Below the pieces are notes generated by a model. The model worked only from the letters and a program-made list of their open reading frames with translations, was not told the origin of the DNA and did no database searches. Positions 16,323 to 25,626 of a stretch of DNA of 64,000 nucleotides are shown here, piece after piece. Made by a program: the position numbers and the translations under genes. Source of the stretch: Acidobacteriota bacterium (GTDB lineage Bacteria; Acidobacteriota; Vicinamibacteria; Vicinamibacterales; JAKQTR01); NCBI GenBank assembly GCA_026393755.1, contig JAPKZO010000032.1:87342-151341 (forward strand), in the 5' to 3' direction. Numbering within the stretch: the stretch's first letter is position 1; every line of letters begins with the position of its first letter.

Positions 16323-17747
16323 CTAGCGCTGCGCTTCCTGTGTCATCGCTCTTACGCGATCCGCGACCACGTCCATCCGCACGCCGTGCGACCCTTTGAC
16401 CAGCACCAGGTCGCCCGGGCGCAACGCACCCGACACCACGTCGGCGGCGTCGAGGCTGGTCGCCACGTGTGTCACGGCCGCGGGTTCAAGCCCCGCCTCA
16501 ACGGCCGCCTCGGCCATCGCCAGCGCGGCTGGCCCTCCCACGGTGACGAGTCTGGCGATGCCCGCCTGTGCGGCAGCCTGCCCGCATTCCTGGTGCCATC
16601 TGGTTCCCTGGCTGCCAAGTTCGAGCATCTCTCCCAGCACCGCCACGCGTCTGGCGAAGCGGTGTTCCGTGGCCATCACGTCGAGCATCCCTCGCAGGGC
16701 GCGCGGATTCGAGTTGTACGAGTCGTCAACCAGCGCGATGCCGTCACCGAGCCGCCACACTTCTCCCCGGCGCGGAGCCGGCGTCAGCCGGGATGCCCGA
16801 TCGGCGACGACGTCGAGCGGGACGCCGAACGACAGCGCGACGGCAATGCCGGCCAGTGCGTTGGACAGGTGCCCTCGGCCGAGCAGGGAGATCGTGAGAA
16901 CGGTCTTGCCCGTTGGCGTCGCGACCTGCGCGGTCGTTCCGGATATGCCGGCATTCACGACGCTGGTCGCCATCACGTCGGCCCGCACATCCACGCCGAA
17001 CGTGACGACCCGAGCCGCCGACTTCTGCACGCGCGCCATCACCCGGGGATCGGCGGCATTGGCGATGACCAGGGTGTCCGGGCCGGCGCCTTCGAGTATC
17101 TCGGCCTTCGCGTCGGCAATCGCCTCGATCGACGCGAAGAACTCCGCGTGGACGTCGGCGACGTTGGTCCAGACGCGAACGTCGGGTTCGGCGAGCCTGG
17201 CGAGCAGACTGATTTCGCCGGCGTGGTTCATGCCCATCTCGAGGACGGCAATGTCGGGGCCGTGCCGAAGCTCAAGCAGGGACAACGGAAGGCCGATGTG
17301 GTTGTTGAGATTGCCCTGTGTGCGAAACACCCGGTAGCTGGTTTCGAGAAGCGCGGCCGCGACGTCCTTGGTGGTGGTCTTTCCCGCACTGCCCGTCACC
17401 GCTACGACGCGGGTGCGAGACTCGCGGCGAATCGCGCGGGCCAGCACCTGCAGCGCGCTGGTCGTATCGGCCACGTGGATCACCGCCGCGCCTGCCGCCA
17501 CCTGCGGCGGTAGACACGACGGATCGGACACGACGAATCCTCCGGCGCCTGCCGCGCCGGCAGCTGCGATAAATCGATGCCCATCGAACCGGTCCCCGAC
17601 AATCGCGAAGAAGACGTCCCCGGACCGAAGCGTGCGCGAATCGATTGAGAATCCGCCGATCGTCAAGTCGGGAGAGCCTGACACGAGCGTTCCGGACATG
17701 GCCCGTGCGATCGACGCGGCGGTGAGCTCGACGCGGCTGGCGGCCAT
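16323..17747 (-). CDS. murF: UDP-MurNAc-tripeptide-D-Ala-D-Ala ligase
   Basis: A 474-residue ligase adding D-Ala-D-Ala to the tripeptide precursor. It shows GGFSIDSRTLRSGDVFFAI at the front, the ATP loop VAVTGSAGKTTTKDVAAALL, QGNLNNHIGLPLSLLEL, EMGMNHAGEI and the C-terminal LVDDSYNSNPRALRGMLD and GDLVLVKGSHGVRMD. The start is ATG 17747, whose A is shared with the murE stop (TGATG); a GTG one codon upstream is the alternative. Confidence 0.96.
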   Translation of the reverse strand: MAASRVELTAASIARAMSGTLVSGSPDLTIGGFSIDSRTLRSGDVFFAIVGDRFDGHRFIAAAGAAGAGGFVVSDPSCLPPQVAAGAAVIHVADTTSALQVLARAIRRESRTRVVAVTGSAGKTTTKDVAAALLETSYRVFRTQGNLNNHIGLPLSLLELRHGPDIAVLEMGMNHAGEISLLARLAEPDVRVWTNVADVHAEFFASIEAIADAKAEILEGAGPDTLVIANAADPRVMARVQKSAARVVTFGVDVRADVMATSVVNAGISGTTAQVATPTGKTVLTISLLGRGHLSNALAGIAVALSFGVPLDVVADRASRLTPAPRRGEVWRLGDGIALVDDSYNSNPRALRGMLDVMATEHRFARRVAVLGEMLELGSQGTRWHQECGQAAAQAGIARLVTVGGPAALAMAEAAVEAGLEPAAVTHVATSLDAADVVSGALRPGDLVLVKGSHGVRMDVVADRVRAMTQEAQR

Positions 17748-19291
17748 CACACCCGCTCCTTGCGCCGGGTCCGCAGCGCGTCCTGGCCAACCACGACATC
17801 ATCGAACGGGAGTTCCCGATCGCGAATGACCTGCGTCTTCTCGTGGCCCTTCCCCGCAATGACGATCACGTCACCGGGACCGGCATCGGCGATGGCGCGG
17901 GTGATCGCCGCGCGCCGGTCGGTCATGCGCATCCACGGCGTCGGTGTTCGTGCGCGGCCGTCGGCCGCGGCACCGGAGGCGAGGCGCGCCCGTTCCGCCG
18001 CTGGCGCGATGCCGCGCTCGATTTCGTCAATGATGGCGTCGGGATCTTCGGTTCGCGGATTGTCGGAGGTGATCACGACCAGGTCGCTCAGCCGGGCGGC
18101 CACCGCTCCCATCAGCGATCGCTTCGTGCGATCGCGATCGCCCCCGCACCCGAACACGGTGATCATCCTGGCCCGGGCCAGCGGGCGAACGGCCTCCAGC
18201 AGGTTCTTGAGCGCGTGCGCGTAGTCCACGATGACGACGACATCGTCTTCGGGGGCGCTGACGATCTGGAACCGGCCAGGCACCGCCGTCACCGCAGCCA
18301 GGCCGGCTTCGACCGCAGAGAGCGGCAATCCCAGGCCCACTCCCGTCGCGGCCGCCGCGAGCAGGTTGTAGAGGTTGAACCGGCCGGCCAGGCGCGAGTG
18401 GACGTGCATGGTGCCGGCGGGCGTACGCGCGTCGAAGGTCAGTCCCATCAGCGACGCGGGTGGCAATACCGGCATCACGTCGGCGTCGCGATCGACGGCG
18501 AACGTCACGACCGACTGCCGGCGATCGGCCAGGGAAGCCGCGCGCGGATCGTCGACATTGAGGACCGCCGGCGCCCCGGCCGGCAGCATCTCGAAGAGCC
18601 GGCGCTTCGCCGCGAAGTACGTGTCCATGTCGTGGTGGTAGTCGAGGTGGTCGCGCGTGAGGTTGGTGAACACGCCTGCGGCAAATCGGGTGTCGTCGAC
18701 CCGCCGCTGGGCGAGCGCGTGGGACGACACTTCCATCGCGCATGCGCGGCAGTCTGCATCGACCATCTCGCGCAGCATGCGCTGGAGATCGACTGCCTCC
18801 GGCGTCGTGCGCGACGCCTCGTGCGCCTGGGGGCCAACGCGGTACTGCACCGTCCCCATCAACCCGCACGAAAGACCAGCCGCCTGCAGCACCTCGCGCA
18901 CGAGATACGCCGTCGTGGTTTTGCCGTTGGTCCCCGTGATGCCCACGATCAGCAGGGCGCGGCTTGGATGCTGGAAGAAGGCCGAGGCCAGCACCGCCAT
19001 GGCGAGCCGGGCGTCCCGCACCCGCACCCAGGGCGCCGACACCTCTGCAGGCCGCTCGCGCTCCGACACGACGGCGATCGCACCCTTGGCGACCGCCTGC
19101 GGCGCGAAGGCCGCACCATCAACGTGCTCCCCACCGACGCCCACGAACACGGCGCCGGGCACCACGTTCCGCGAGTCGTACTCGAGAGCCGCCACCTCGC
19201 GGCCGGCAGACTGCTCCGCACCCGAAGGAACGCCGGAACGGACCGTCAGGCCGCGCGCATCGATCGCGCCGATGAGTTCACGAAGCGTCAT
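17747..19291 (-). CDS. murE: UDP-MurNAc-dipeptide:meso-diaminopimelate ligase
   Basis: A 514-residue ligase. It shows YDSRNVVPGAVFVGVGG, ATP loop GTNGKTT (residues 120-126), HLDYHHDMDTYFAAK and DYAHALKNLLEAV. Residues 410-413 are DNPR (ITSDNPRTEDP), the motif that selects meso-diaminopimelate rather than lysine, so the cell wall should be of the Gram-negative type. ATG 19291 overlaps the ftsI stop (ATGA) and the gene end overlaps murF. Confidence 0.96.
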   Translation of the reverse strand: MTLRELIGAIDARGLTVRSGVPSGAEQSAGREVAALEYDSRNVVPGAVFVGVGGEHVDGAAFAPQAVAKGAIAVVSERERPAEVSAPWVRVRDARLAMAVLASAFFQHPSRALLIVGITGTNGKTTTAYLVREVLQAAGLSCGLMGTVQYRVGPQAHEASRTTPEAVDLQRMLREMVDADCRACAMEVSSHALAQRRVDDTRFAAGVFTNLTRDHLDYHHDMDTYFAAKRRLFEMLPAGAPAVLNVDDPRAASLADRRQSVVTFAVDRDADVMPVLPPASLMGLTFDARTPAGTMHVHSRLAGRFNLYNLLAAAATGVGLGLPLSAVEAGLAAVTAVPGRFQIVSAPEDDVVVIVDYAHALKNLLEAVRPLARARMITVFGCGGDRDRTKRSLMGAVAARLSDLVVITSDNPRTEDPDAIIDEIERGIAPAAERARLASGAAADGRARTPTPWMRMTDRRAAITRAIADAGPGDVIVIAGKGHEKTQVIRDRELPFDDVVVGQDALRTRRKERV

Positions 19292-21303
19292 TGCGGCGAC
19301 GACGACGGTGGCGGAACCATGACGCGCTCGAGCTTGAGCCGGCAGATGGTGTCGGGCTCGAGCAGGGTGCCAGGAGCGGGGTCTTGCTCGGTGACCACGC
19401 CGTCGCCGGTCAGCCGCGAAACGAGGCCCAGACGGGCGAGGCGATGGATCGCGTCCCGGGCGCCGAGGCCTCGCACGTCTGGCACAACTGGTGGGCCGGT
19501 GACCACGTCGAGGCCCGACGTGGACACCCGGTTCGTGGTCGGCATCATCGTCGGAACCGGTTCGGCGGCCGATGCGGTGACGACGATTGGCGGAACGGGA
19601 TTGATGGTTCGCGGGACGCCCAGGTGCCGTAGCGCAGCCTCGGCGATCCGCTTGAAGACCGGCGCGGCGACGGAGCCGCCGTATATCGCGCCACGGTGCG
19701 GCGAGTCGATCACGACGATCGCGGCAAAGGCGGGCTGCCGCGACGGCACGAATCCGACAAACGATGCGTGGTACTCGGTCTTGGAGTACCGTCCATTCAC
19801 GATCTTTGCGGCCGTGCCAGTCTTGCCGGCAATCGTGTAACCCGGGATCGCGGCCGCCTTCCCGGTGCCGCGCTCCACGACCTGTTCCATGATCGCAAGC
19901 AGTTCGGCGTACGTCTCCTTCGCAATCGTCCGGCGCAATTCGAGCGGCGTGACCTCGGTGCGAGACGAGCCCTGCCGCAACGCGCGAACCACGCGTGGCT
20001 GCACGAACACTCCTCCATTGGCGATCGAGGACACCGCGGCGGCCATCTGCAGCGGCGTCACCCCGACTTCGTACCCCATCGCGACAGAGGCGAGGGTGCT
20101 GTCGCTCCAGTGTCCGGGATCTGACACCATGCCGGACGTTTCCCCCTGCAAGTCGGGGCAGATGCGCGTGCCGAATCCGAACCGGTGGATGTACCGGCCG
20201 AATCGCTCGGACCCGAGACGCAGCCCGATCTTGATCGCTCCCACGTTGCTCGACTTCACGATGACGTCGGTGAAGCTGAGGACGCCGGACGCGTGAACGT
20301 CCTTGATTTCACGTGAGCCGACGTGGATGGCGCCGGCGCTGACATCGATCAGTTCGTCGGTACGGAACGCCTGTTCTTCGATGGCCGCCGAGGCGGTCAC
20401 AACCTTGAATGTGGAGCCGGGCTCGTACAGTTCCTGCACACTGCGGTTGCGGCGGTCCTCTTCCCTGGAGGCGTTATAGGCGTTGGGGTTGTACGTCGGT
20501 TCGTTGGCCAGCGCGAGAATCTCGCCGGTCCGCGGGTCCATCAGGATGGCCGTCCCGCCGGCGGCGTTCTGTTCGACGACGGCCGCGTGCAGTTCACGCT
20601 CCGCGATGTGCTGCAGCACGCTGTCGATGGTCAACTCGACCGTCGCGCCATCGATGGGCGCGCGCCTGACGCGCTTGGCGAACACGTTGTGATGGACGTC
20701 GGCCTCGATCAGAACCTCGCCGGCCTGGCCGCTGATCTTCGAGTTGTAGGCCGCTTCGATGCCGCCAAGGCCCTTGCCTTCCGCGCCGACATAGCCAATC
20801 ACATGCGCGGCCAGTTCGCGGTTCGGGTAGACCCGCTGCGGTTCGGTGATCAGGCTGACGCCTGGCAGCTTGAGTGCGGCAACGCGGGCCGCATCATCGG
20901 GGGGAATCTGTCGGCGGAGGACAACGAACTGAAGATTCTGGCGAAGCCGCCTCGCGTACAGTTCCTTCTCCTTGGGCTGGCATCCGCCGATCGCCTGACA
21001 GATCAGCGCGATCGTGGCATCAGGATCCTCAACCTCCTTCGGCACGGCCCAGATCGACTCGGCGTCCACGCTGAGCGCGAGCATCTGGCCATTGCGATCG
21101 ACGATGTCGCCGCGGCGGGCGGCCACTTCAAGCGTGCGCTTCTGCTGCTGGTCCGCCCGCATGACGTAATAGTCGTGCTGGTACACCTGGAGCCACACGA
21201 GTCGGGCTTCGATCGCGACCACCCACAGGGCGAAGAACGCCGCCACCACCAGGACCCGGCTGCGAATCGTCGACTGCCACGCTCGATTGGTCGGGTCGCT
21301 CAT
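19288..21303 (-). CDS. ftsI: Septal transpeptidase FtsI/PBP3 with C-terminal PASTA domain
   Basis: A 671-residue bitopic transpeptidase. One N-terminal helix (VLVVAAFFALWVVAIEARL) precedes the pedestal domain (RRGDIVDRNGQMLA). The penicillin-binding motifs are S297-x-x-K in YEPGSTFKVV, SSN at 351-353 and KTG at 494-496. After about residue 605 comes a single PASTA domain (VVPDVRGLGARDAIHRLARL through DPAPGTLLEPDT), absent from E. coli FtsI but found in FtsI/SpoVD-type proteins of several other phyla. It partners with FtsW, encoded downstream. ATG 21303 lies 86 bases after ftsL. Confidence 0.95.
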   Translation of the reverse strand: MSDPTNRAWQSTIRSRVLVVAAFFALWVVAIEARLVWLQVYQHDYYVMRADQQQKRTLEVAARRGDIVDRNGQMLALSVDAESIWAVPKEVEDPDATIALICQAIGGCQPKEKELYARRLRQNLQFVVLRRQIPPDDAARVAALKLPGVSLITEPQRVYPNRELAAHVIGYVGAEGKGLGGIEAAYNSKISGQAGEVLIEADVHHNVFAKRVRRAPIDGATVELTIDSVLQHIAERELHAAVVEQNAAGGTAILMDPRTGEILALANEPTYNPNAYNASREEDRRNRSVQELYEPGSTFKVVTASAAIEEQAFRTDELIDVSAGAIHVGSREIKDVHASGVLSFTDVIVKSSNVGAIKIGLRLGSERFGRYIHRFGFGTRICPDLQGETSGMVSDPGHWSDSTLASVAMGYEVGVTPLQMAAAVSSIANGGVFVQPRVVRALRQGSSRTEVTPLELRRTIAKETYAELLAIMEQVVERGTGKAAAIPGYTIAGKTGTAAKIVNGRYSKTEYHASFVGFVPSRQPAFAAIVVIDSPHRGAIYGGSVAAPVFKRIAEAALRHLGVPRTINPVPPIVVTASAAEPVPTMMPTTNRVSTSGLDVVTGPPVVPDVRGLGARDAIHRLARLGLVSRLTGDGVVTEQDPAPGTLLEPDTICRLKLERVMVPPPSSSPQ

Positions 21304-21389
21304 AGATGCTCCTCGCGAAGCCAGACTGTCCTCGTCCCGAACCAGGGTGGCGAGACTCGCTGCAAGACCGCACCAAAAACCGACGGTCG

Positions 21390-21791
21390 CTACCGGCGCG
21401 CCACCAGTCCCTTTGCGGGCGCCGGCGACGGCGTGACGCGCTCGATTACGACGACGTCCCCGTTGGCCGGAGCCGTGAGGTTCAACTGCGGCGCCAGCTG
21501 CTCAATCCGCTTCAAGGAACGCAGCGACTCGAGTTCGACCCGGAGGTGATAGTTCGCAGCCTCTTCCGCCGCGAGCGCCTTCTGCTGCTTCTCGAGCTCG
21601 ATGCCGAACTGCCGGACCTCGGCCTGCTGCCACAAGGTCACCAGGACAACCACCAGGAGCACAACCGAAGCGAGCACGATGAGCCACATCTCGCGATGCC
21701 GCACCCGATCGACTTCGCGGACCGGATGGTTGAGGATGTCCTTCTGAACGGCGAATCCCACCGGAACTGCTGTTCTGGCGATTTCGATCAT
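21390..21791 (-). CDS. ftsL: Cell division protein FtsL-like
   Basis: A 133-residue bitopic protein with a cytoplasmic tail, one membrane helix (MWLIVLASVVLLVVVLVTLW) and a periplasmic coiled coil rich in Glu, Gln and Leu (about residues 60-100) ending KRIEQLAPQLNLTAP, the conserved end of FtsL. A Pro/Ala tail follows. Identity rests on this topology and on its place between rsmH and ftsI, where ftsL is normally found; sequence conservation in this family is low. It begins six bases after rsmH. Confidence 0.88.
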   Translation of the reverse strand: MIEIARTAVPVGFAVQKDILNHPVREVDRVRHREMWLIVLASVVLLVVVLVTLWQQAEVRQFGIELEKQQKALAAEEAANYHLRVELESLRSLKRIEQLAPQLNLTAPANGDVVVIERVTPSPAPAKGLVARR

Positions 21792-21797
21792 TCCCCT

Positions 21798-22676
21798 TCA
21801 CCCAATCCGTTCGATGGCCCGAAGCCTGGCGCTGCGCGCGCGAGGGTTCTGCCTGGTTTCCTCGGACCCTGGTACCACGGACTTCTTCGTGAGAACCCGA
21901 AACGCCGGCTGCTCGGCGGCGATGGCCCGAAACGTGTGCTTGACGGGCCGATCCTCCAGCGAATGAAACGTCACGACGGCAAAGCGCCCCCCGACGCGCA
22001 ACCTCCCGCACACCGCCCGCAGAAAGACCTCGAACTCCTCGAGTTCGGCGTTCACCCAGATCCGCACGGCCTGAAACGTCCGGGTGGCCGGGTCGATTCG
22101 TCCGCGGCGCGCGACGACGCGGCGCACCAGCGTGGCCAGTTGCGCCGTGGTCCGCAGCGGCTCGACCCGCCGCGCGGCGACGATGGCGCGTGCAATGGCC
22201 CTGGCCCGCCGCTCTTCGCCGTATTCAAAGATCACGTCGGCCAGTTCCGCTTCGCTTGCCCGCGCCAGCAGATCGGCCGCCGTCGCCCCGCGGCTCTGAT
22301 CCATGCGCATGTCGAGCGGCTCGTCACGCTGAAAACTGAAACCCCGCCCGGGTTCCTCCAACTGCATCGACGACAACCCGAGATCCGCGACCGCCCCGTC
22401 GATCGCCTCGATCCCGCGCTGGTCGAGCAGCCGCGGCAACTCCCGGTAGTCCGCGTGCACAAGCTCAACTCTGTTCTGCCACTCGGCGAGGGCCGCGGTG
22501 GCCAGCTCCAGCGCGTGCGCGTCGCGATCGATGCCCAGCACGCGCCCGGCCCCAGCCTCAACGAGCGCCCGCGAGTGCCCGCCGAGGCCGACCGTGCAAT
22601 CCACGAAGAGCCCGCCGCGCTCTGGGGCGAGCGCGGCCAGAATCTCCGCAGTCATTACGGGAACGTGTACGGCCAT
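21798..22676 (-). CDS. rsmH: 16S rRNA m4C1402 methyltransferase
   Basis: A 292-residue SAM-dependent enzyme (formerly MraW) that N4-methylates C1402 in the decoding centre of 16S rRNA. Family signatures: HVPVMTAEILAAL, FVDCTVGLGGHSRALVE (SAM site), ADLGLSSMQLEEPGRGFSF, LDMRMD, RTFQAVRIWVNAEL and VVTFHSLEDRPVKHTF. Length is somewhat short but complete. ATG 22676 follows mraZ by 20 bases. Confidence 0.96.
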   Translation of the reverse strand: MAVHVPVMTAEILAALAPERGGLFVDCTVGLGGHSRALVEAGAGRVLGIDRDAHALELATAALAEWQNRVELVHADYRELPRLLDQRGIEAIDGAVADLGLSSMQLEEPGRGFSFQRDEPLDMRMDQSRGATAADLLARASEAELADVIFEYGEERRARAIARAIVAARRVEPLRTTAQLATLVRRVVARRGRIDPATRTFQAVRIWVNAELEEFEVFLRAVCGRLRVGGRFAVVTFHSLEDRPVKHTFRAIAAEQPAFRVLTKKSVVPGSEETRQNPRARSARLRAIERIG

Positions 22677-22696
22677 CGAACGGCACCAGGCCAGCG

Positions 22697-23152
22697 CTAG
22701 ATCCCAAACTGCGCCAACGCGCGCGCGTCGTCATCCGTGAACGCGTCGCTCGCGAGCTTGGTGACGAAGCGCTCGTGGTTCCACACCTCGAAATGGTCGT
22801 ACTGCCCGAACACATCCACTTCGCCCGCCATGCCGGCGGCATCCCGCAACCGCGCGTGGATCAACACGCGCCCCTGGTTGTCGAGTTCGGCCGTCTGCCC
22901 GTAATAATTGACACGGCTGAAGAACCGGACGCGCGACGGATGCGTGGAGGGAATCTGTGCGAGCTTGCGTTCGATTTCGACCCAGACCGGCATCGGGTAG
23001 ATGCGGACAGACTCGCCCGTCAGGCTCGTGACGAAGAGGTCACGGCCGTACTGGGTCTCGAGAACGCTCCGAAACCCCGTGGGAATCTTCAGCCGGGCCT
23101 TGTCATCAATCTTGGCCGGCGCGTTCCCTCTAAAGACGGCAACCTGGTCCAC
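22697..23152 (-). CDS. mraZ: Transcriptional regulator MraZ
   Basis: A 151-residue DNA-binding protein of the AbrB/SpoVT class with two MraZ halves: FRGNAPAKIDDKARLKIPT near the start and NYYGQTAELDNQGRVLIHAR in the middle, each carrying the conserved D-x-x-x-R pattern. It normally binds repeats upstream of itself and controls the dcw operon. The start is GTG 23152, five bases after a GGAG; no ATG is available. It is the first gene of the operon and lies just behind a strong promoter. Confidence 0.94.
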   Translation of the reverse strand: MDQVAVFRGNAPAKIDDKARLKIPTGFRSVLETQYGRDLFVTSLTGESVRIYPMPVWVEIERKLAQIPSTHPSRVRFFSRVNYYGQTAELDNQGRVLIHARLRDAAGMAGEVDVFGQYDHFEVWNHERFVTKLASDAFTDDDARALAQFGI

Positions 23153-23175
23153 TTTACTCCACCAACGACCACCCG

Positions 23176-23204
23176 GATATTAGAGGACAGGCTCTAGGTT
23201 GTCA
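23176..23204 (-). promoter_or_regulatory. Sigma-70 promoter of the dcw operon
   Basis: On the minus strand TTGACA (23204-23199) is a perfect -35 box. The -10 box TAATAT (23181-23176) follows at exactly 17 bases and is one base from consensus. Transcription should start near 23169, about 17 bases before the mraZ GTG. No clear set of MraZ-binding repeats was identified between promoter and start. Confidence 0.85.
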
Positions 23205-23362
23205 ACGCCAAAATCTTGTTCTGTCAGGAGTTAGCGGGAATCACATACGTGTTTTCTTCGCTTTTATAGACGCCGGGCGGCCGCCGGCAGAAAGGCATGG
23301 TAGGATTTGAAATTCGGGTTTCCTGGGCATTTCTGTCCCTATTTGGCCCGATCATAGGCATC

Positions 23363-24472
23363 ATGCTCCGCACCGCACTGATCGGCTACCCGCAAGTCGG
23401 CAAGACGGCGTTTTTCCAGTTGCTGACCAACGCGCATGAGGAGGGGCGCCTCTCGCATGGGAAACTCGAAGCCACGATGGGAGTGGCGCGAGTGCCGGAC
23501 GCGCGTCTCGACGTGCTGACCGCCATGTTCAATCCGCGCAAGCGCGTGCCGGCGACGGTCGAGTTCGCGGACATCCCGGGCCGTTCCTCAGCCAGCGGCG
23601 CCGAGGCGCTGCTCGACGTGGCGGCGTACCGCAATGCCGATGCGCTCGTACACGTGCTGCGCGCATTCTCCGATCCGGCCGTTGCGCACGCGGCCGGTTC
23701 GATCGATCCGCGGCGGGACGCGCGGACGATGGAGGACGAACTGATCCTGGCGGACCTGGCCGTGGTCGAGAAGCGTCTCGATCGGCTGGCCAAGGATCTC
23801 AAGAAGACCCGCACGCCGGAATTGGAGCGCGAACAGGACATCCTCGTGCGCTGCAAGGCGCAGCTTGAATCGGGTGCCCCGCTTCGTGCGATGGGACTCG
23901 GCGATGACGACAAGCGGCGGCTTCGGGGTTTCCAGTTTCTCTCGGCCAAACCCCTTCTGCTTGTCGTCAACGTGGACGAGGCCGATCTCGCCGGGGACCT
24001 CGGCGCGGCGTCCGGGCTTGACGGCATCGTGGCGCGCTACGATCTCGGCTCGGTGGCGTCCGGCGCCTCCACCGGGATGGTGGCGGTGTGTGCGAAGATC
24101 GAGCTCGAGATTGCGCAGCTCGAGGCGGCCGACGCGGCGGCGTTTCTGGCCGATCTGGGACTGAAGGAATCCGGGCTGGATCGGGTGATCCGCGCGAGCT
24201 ATGACCTGCTGGGCTACCTCTCGTTCTTCACCGTCGGCGAGGATGAGTGCCGCGCGTGGTCGATTCCGCGGGGTCTGACGGCACAGGCGGCGGCGGGCGA
24301 GATTCACACGGACCTGTCGCGGGGATTCATCCGCGCGGAAGTGGTCACGTACGAGCGGCTCACGTCGCGTGGCACGATGCAGGCGTGCCGCGAGCACGGC
24401 GAGGTCCGTCTCGAGGGCAAGGAGTACATTGTCCTTGATGGCGACATCATGAATGTGCGATTCGCCACGTAG
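23363..24472 (+). CDS. ychF: Redox-regulated ATPase/GTPase YchF (OLA1 family)
   Basis: A 369-residue Obg-related P-loop NTPase that prefers ATP and binds ribosomes. G1 loop GYPQVGKT is at residues 8-15, the G3 region is FADIPGRSSASGAEALL, and the G4-like motif is LLVVNVDEADLAGD. A helical insert (about 110-190) follows G3, and the TGS domain at the end has FFTVGEDECRAWSIPRG and AAGEIHTDLSRGFIRAEVV. ATG 23363 is the natural start; a longer frame from 23297 adds an unlikely hydrophobic leader. Length matches the family. It is divergent from mraZ. Confidence 0.93.
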   Translation: MLRTALIGYPQVGKTAFFQLLTNAHEEGRLSHGKLEATMGVARVPDARLDVLTAMFNPRKRVPATVEFADIPGRSSASGAEALLDVAAYRNADALVHVLRAFSDPAVAHAAGSIDPRRDARTMEDELILADLAVVEKRLDRLAKDLKKTRTPELEREQDILVRCKAQLESGAPLRAMGLGDDDKRRLRGFQFLSAKPLLLVVNVDEADLAGDLGAASGLDGIVARYDLGSVASGASTGMVAVCAKIELEIAQLEAADAAAFLADLGLKESGLDRVIRASYDLLGYLSFFTVGEDECRAWSIPRGLTAQAAAGEIHTDLSRGFIRAEVVTYERLTSRGTMQACREHGEVRLEGKEYIVLDGDIMNVRFAT

Positions 24473-24489
24473 AGGGTCGATCGAAATCG

Positions 24490-25533
24490 ATGGCCATCCG
24501 CACGATTCTCGTCTGTGAGGCGCAGGTGCCGCTTGTGTACGGCGGGGCCGAAAGCCACGTGCGCCAGTTGGTGACGCATCTCGAGGCGCATGGCTACCAG
24601 GTTGGCCTGGTGTCGGTGCCGTTCAAGTGGTATCCCAAGGAAGAGATTCTGGCTCACGCCGCGGCCTGGCGGCTGCTCGACTTGAGCGAGAGCAACGGCG
24701 TGCCGATCGATCTGGTGATCGCCACCAAGTTTCCGTCGTACTTTGTCCGGCACCCGAACAAGGCCGCCTGGCTGATTCACCAGTACCGGGCGGCGTATGA
24801 ATTGTGCGGCACCGGGTACAGCGATTTCGCTCATGTCGATCTCGACGTGGGCCTGCGGCAGAAGCTCATCAGCCTCGACACCGAGATGCTCGGCGAATGC
24901 CGCCGCCTGTATACCAACGCTGGAAACACCGCGAACCGGGTCGCGAAGTACAACGGTCTCAAGGCCGAACCGCTGTATCATCCACCGAGACTGGCGGATC
25001 GGATCGAATCCGGACCGTTCGGCGACTACATCCTGTCGGTTGGCCGCCTGGAAACGGTCAAGCGCGTTGATCTCGGCATCCGGGCCATCGCCGCGACTCG
25101 CGCGATGACTCGCCTGATCGTGGCCGGCACGGGCACGCAGGACGAGGCTCTCCGGCGGCTCGCGGCCGATCTGGGAGTGGCCGATCGCGTCGAGTTTGCC
25201 GGAGCGGTCGATGACGAGGGGTTGATTCGGCTGTATGCCGGCGCGCTGGGCGTGCTGTATGCGCCGTTCGACGAGGATTTCGGCTACGTCACGCTCGAAG
25301 CGTTTCTCGCCCACAAGCCGGTCATCACGGCGCGGGATTCCGGCGGCACGCTCGAGTTCGTCGAGGACGGCGTGAACGGGCATGTCTGCGACCCCGAACC
25401 TCAAGCGATTGCCGACGCCTTTTCCCGGCTGGCCGATGATGTCCCGCGGGCCAGGTCGCTGGGCGACGCGGGGTACGAGCGGGCAAGACTGGTGACGTGG
25501 GACGGGGTGGTGGAGAAGTTGGTGGGCGAGTAG
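24490..25533 (+). CDS. Glycosyltransferase family 4
   Basis: A 347-residue GT-B retaining transferase acting in the cytoplasm on an NDP-sugar. The N-terminal half has VYGGAESHVRQLVTHL. The C-terminal half has ILSVGRLETVKRVDLGIRAI, LIVAGTGTQDEALRRLA, and the nucleotide-sugar site APFDEDFGYVTLEAFLAHKP with the E-x7-E spacing. It starts 17 bases after ychF and opens the glycan locus. Acceptor and sugar cannot be told from the sequence. Confidence 0.85.
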   Translation: MAIRTILVCEAQVPLVYGGAESHVRQLVTHLEAHGYQVGLVSVPFKWYPKEEILAHAAAWRLLDLSESNGVPIDLVIATKFPSYFVRHPNKAAWLIHQYRAAYELCGTGYSDFAHVDLDVGLRQKLISLDTEMLGECRRLYTNAGNTANRVAKYNGLKAEPLYHPPRLADRIESGPFGDYILSVGRLETVKRVDLGIRAIAATRAMTRLIVAGTGTQDEALRRLAADLGVADRVEFAGAVDDEGLIRLYAGALGVLYAPFDEDFGYVTLEAFLAHKPVITARDSGGTLEFVEDGVNGHVCDPEPQAIADAFSRLADDVPRARSLGDAGYERARLVTWDGVVEKLVGE

Positions 25534-25536
25534 AAG

Positions 25537-25599
25537 TTCGGGGTTCGGGGTTCGGAAGGCACCGCCGGTGCGGAGGAACTGTCGTCCCGCAGACGCGGG
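25537..25599. repeat. Tandem heptamers and two small palindromes
   Basis: In the 93-base gap between two glycosyltransferase genes, TTCGGGG is repeated in tandem (25537-25543, 25544-25550, partial 25551-25555). Then comes the odd palindrome GCACCGCCGGTGC (25559-25571) and a 5-bp stem CCCGC/GCGGG (25586-25599). No T-run follows, so this is not a clear terminator. Confidence 0.45.
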
Positions 25600-25626
25600 G
25601 CGGCCTTGAAGATGCGACGAGACCAG

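Noticed and set aside
17843..19840. A 665-codon plus-strand open frame
   Set aside because: Antisense shadow of murE and ftsI.
25557..25599. Intrinsic terminator between two glycosyltransferase genes
   Set aside because: Stems are short and no T-run follows on either strand.
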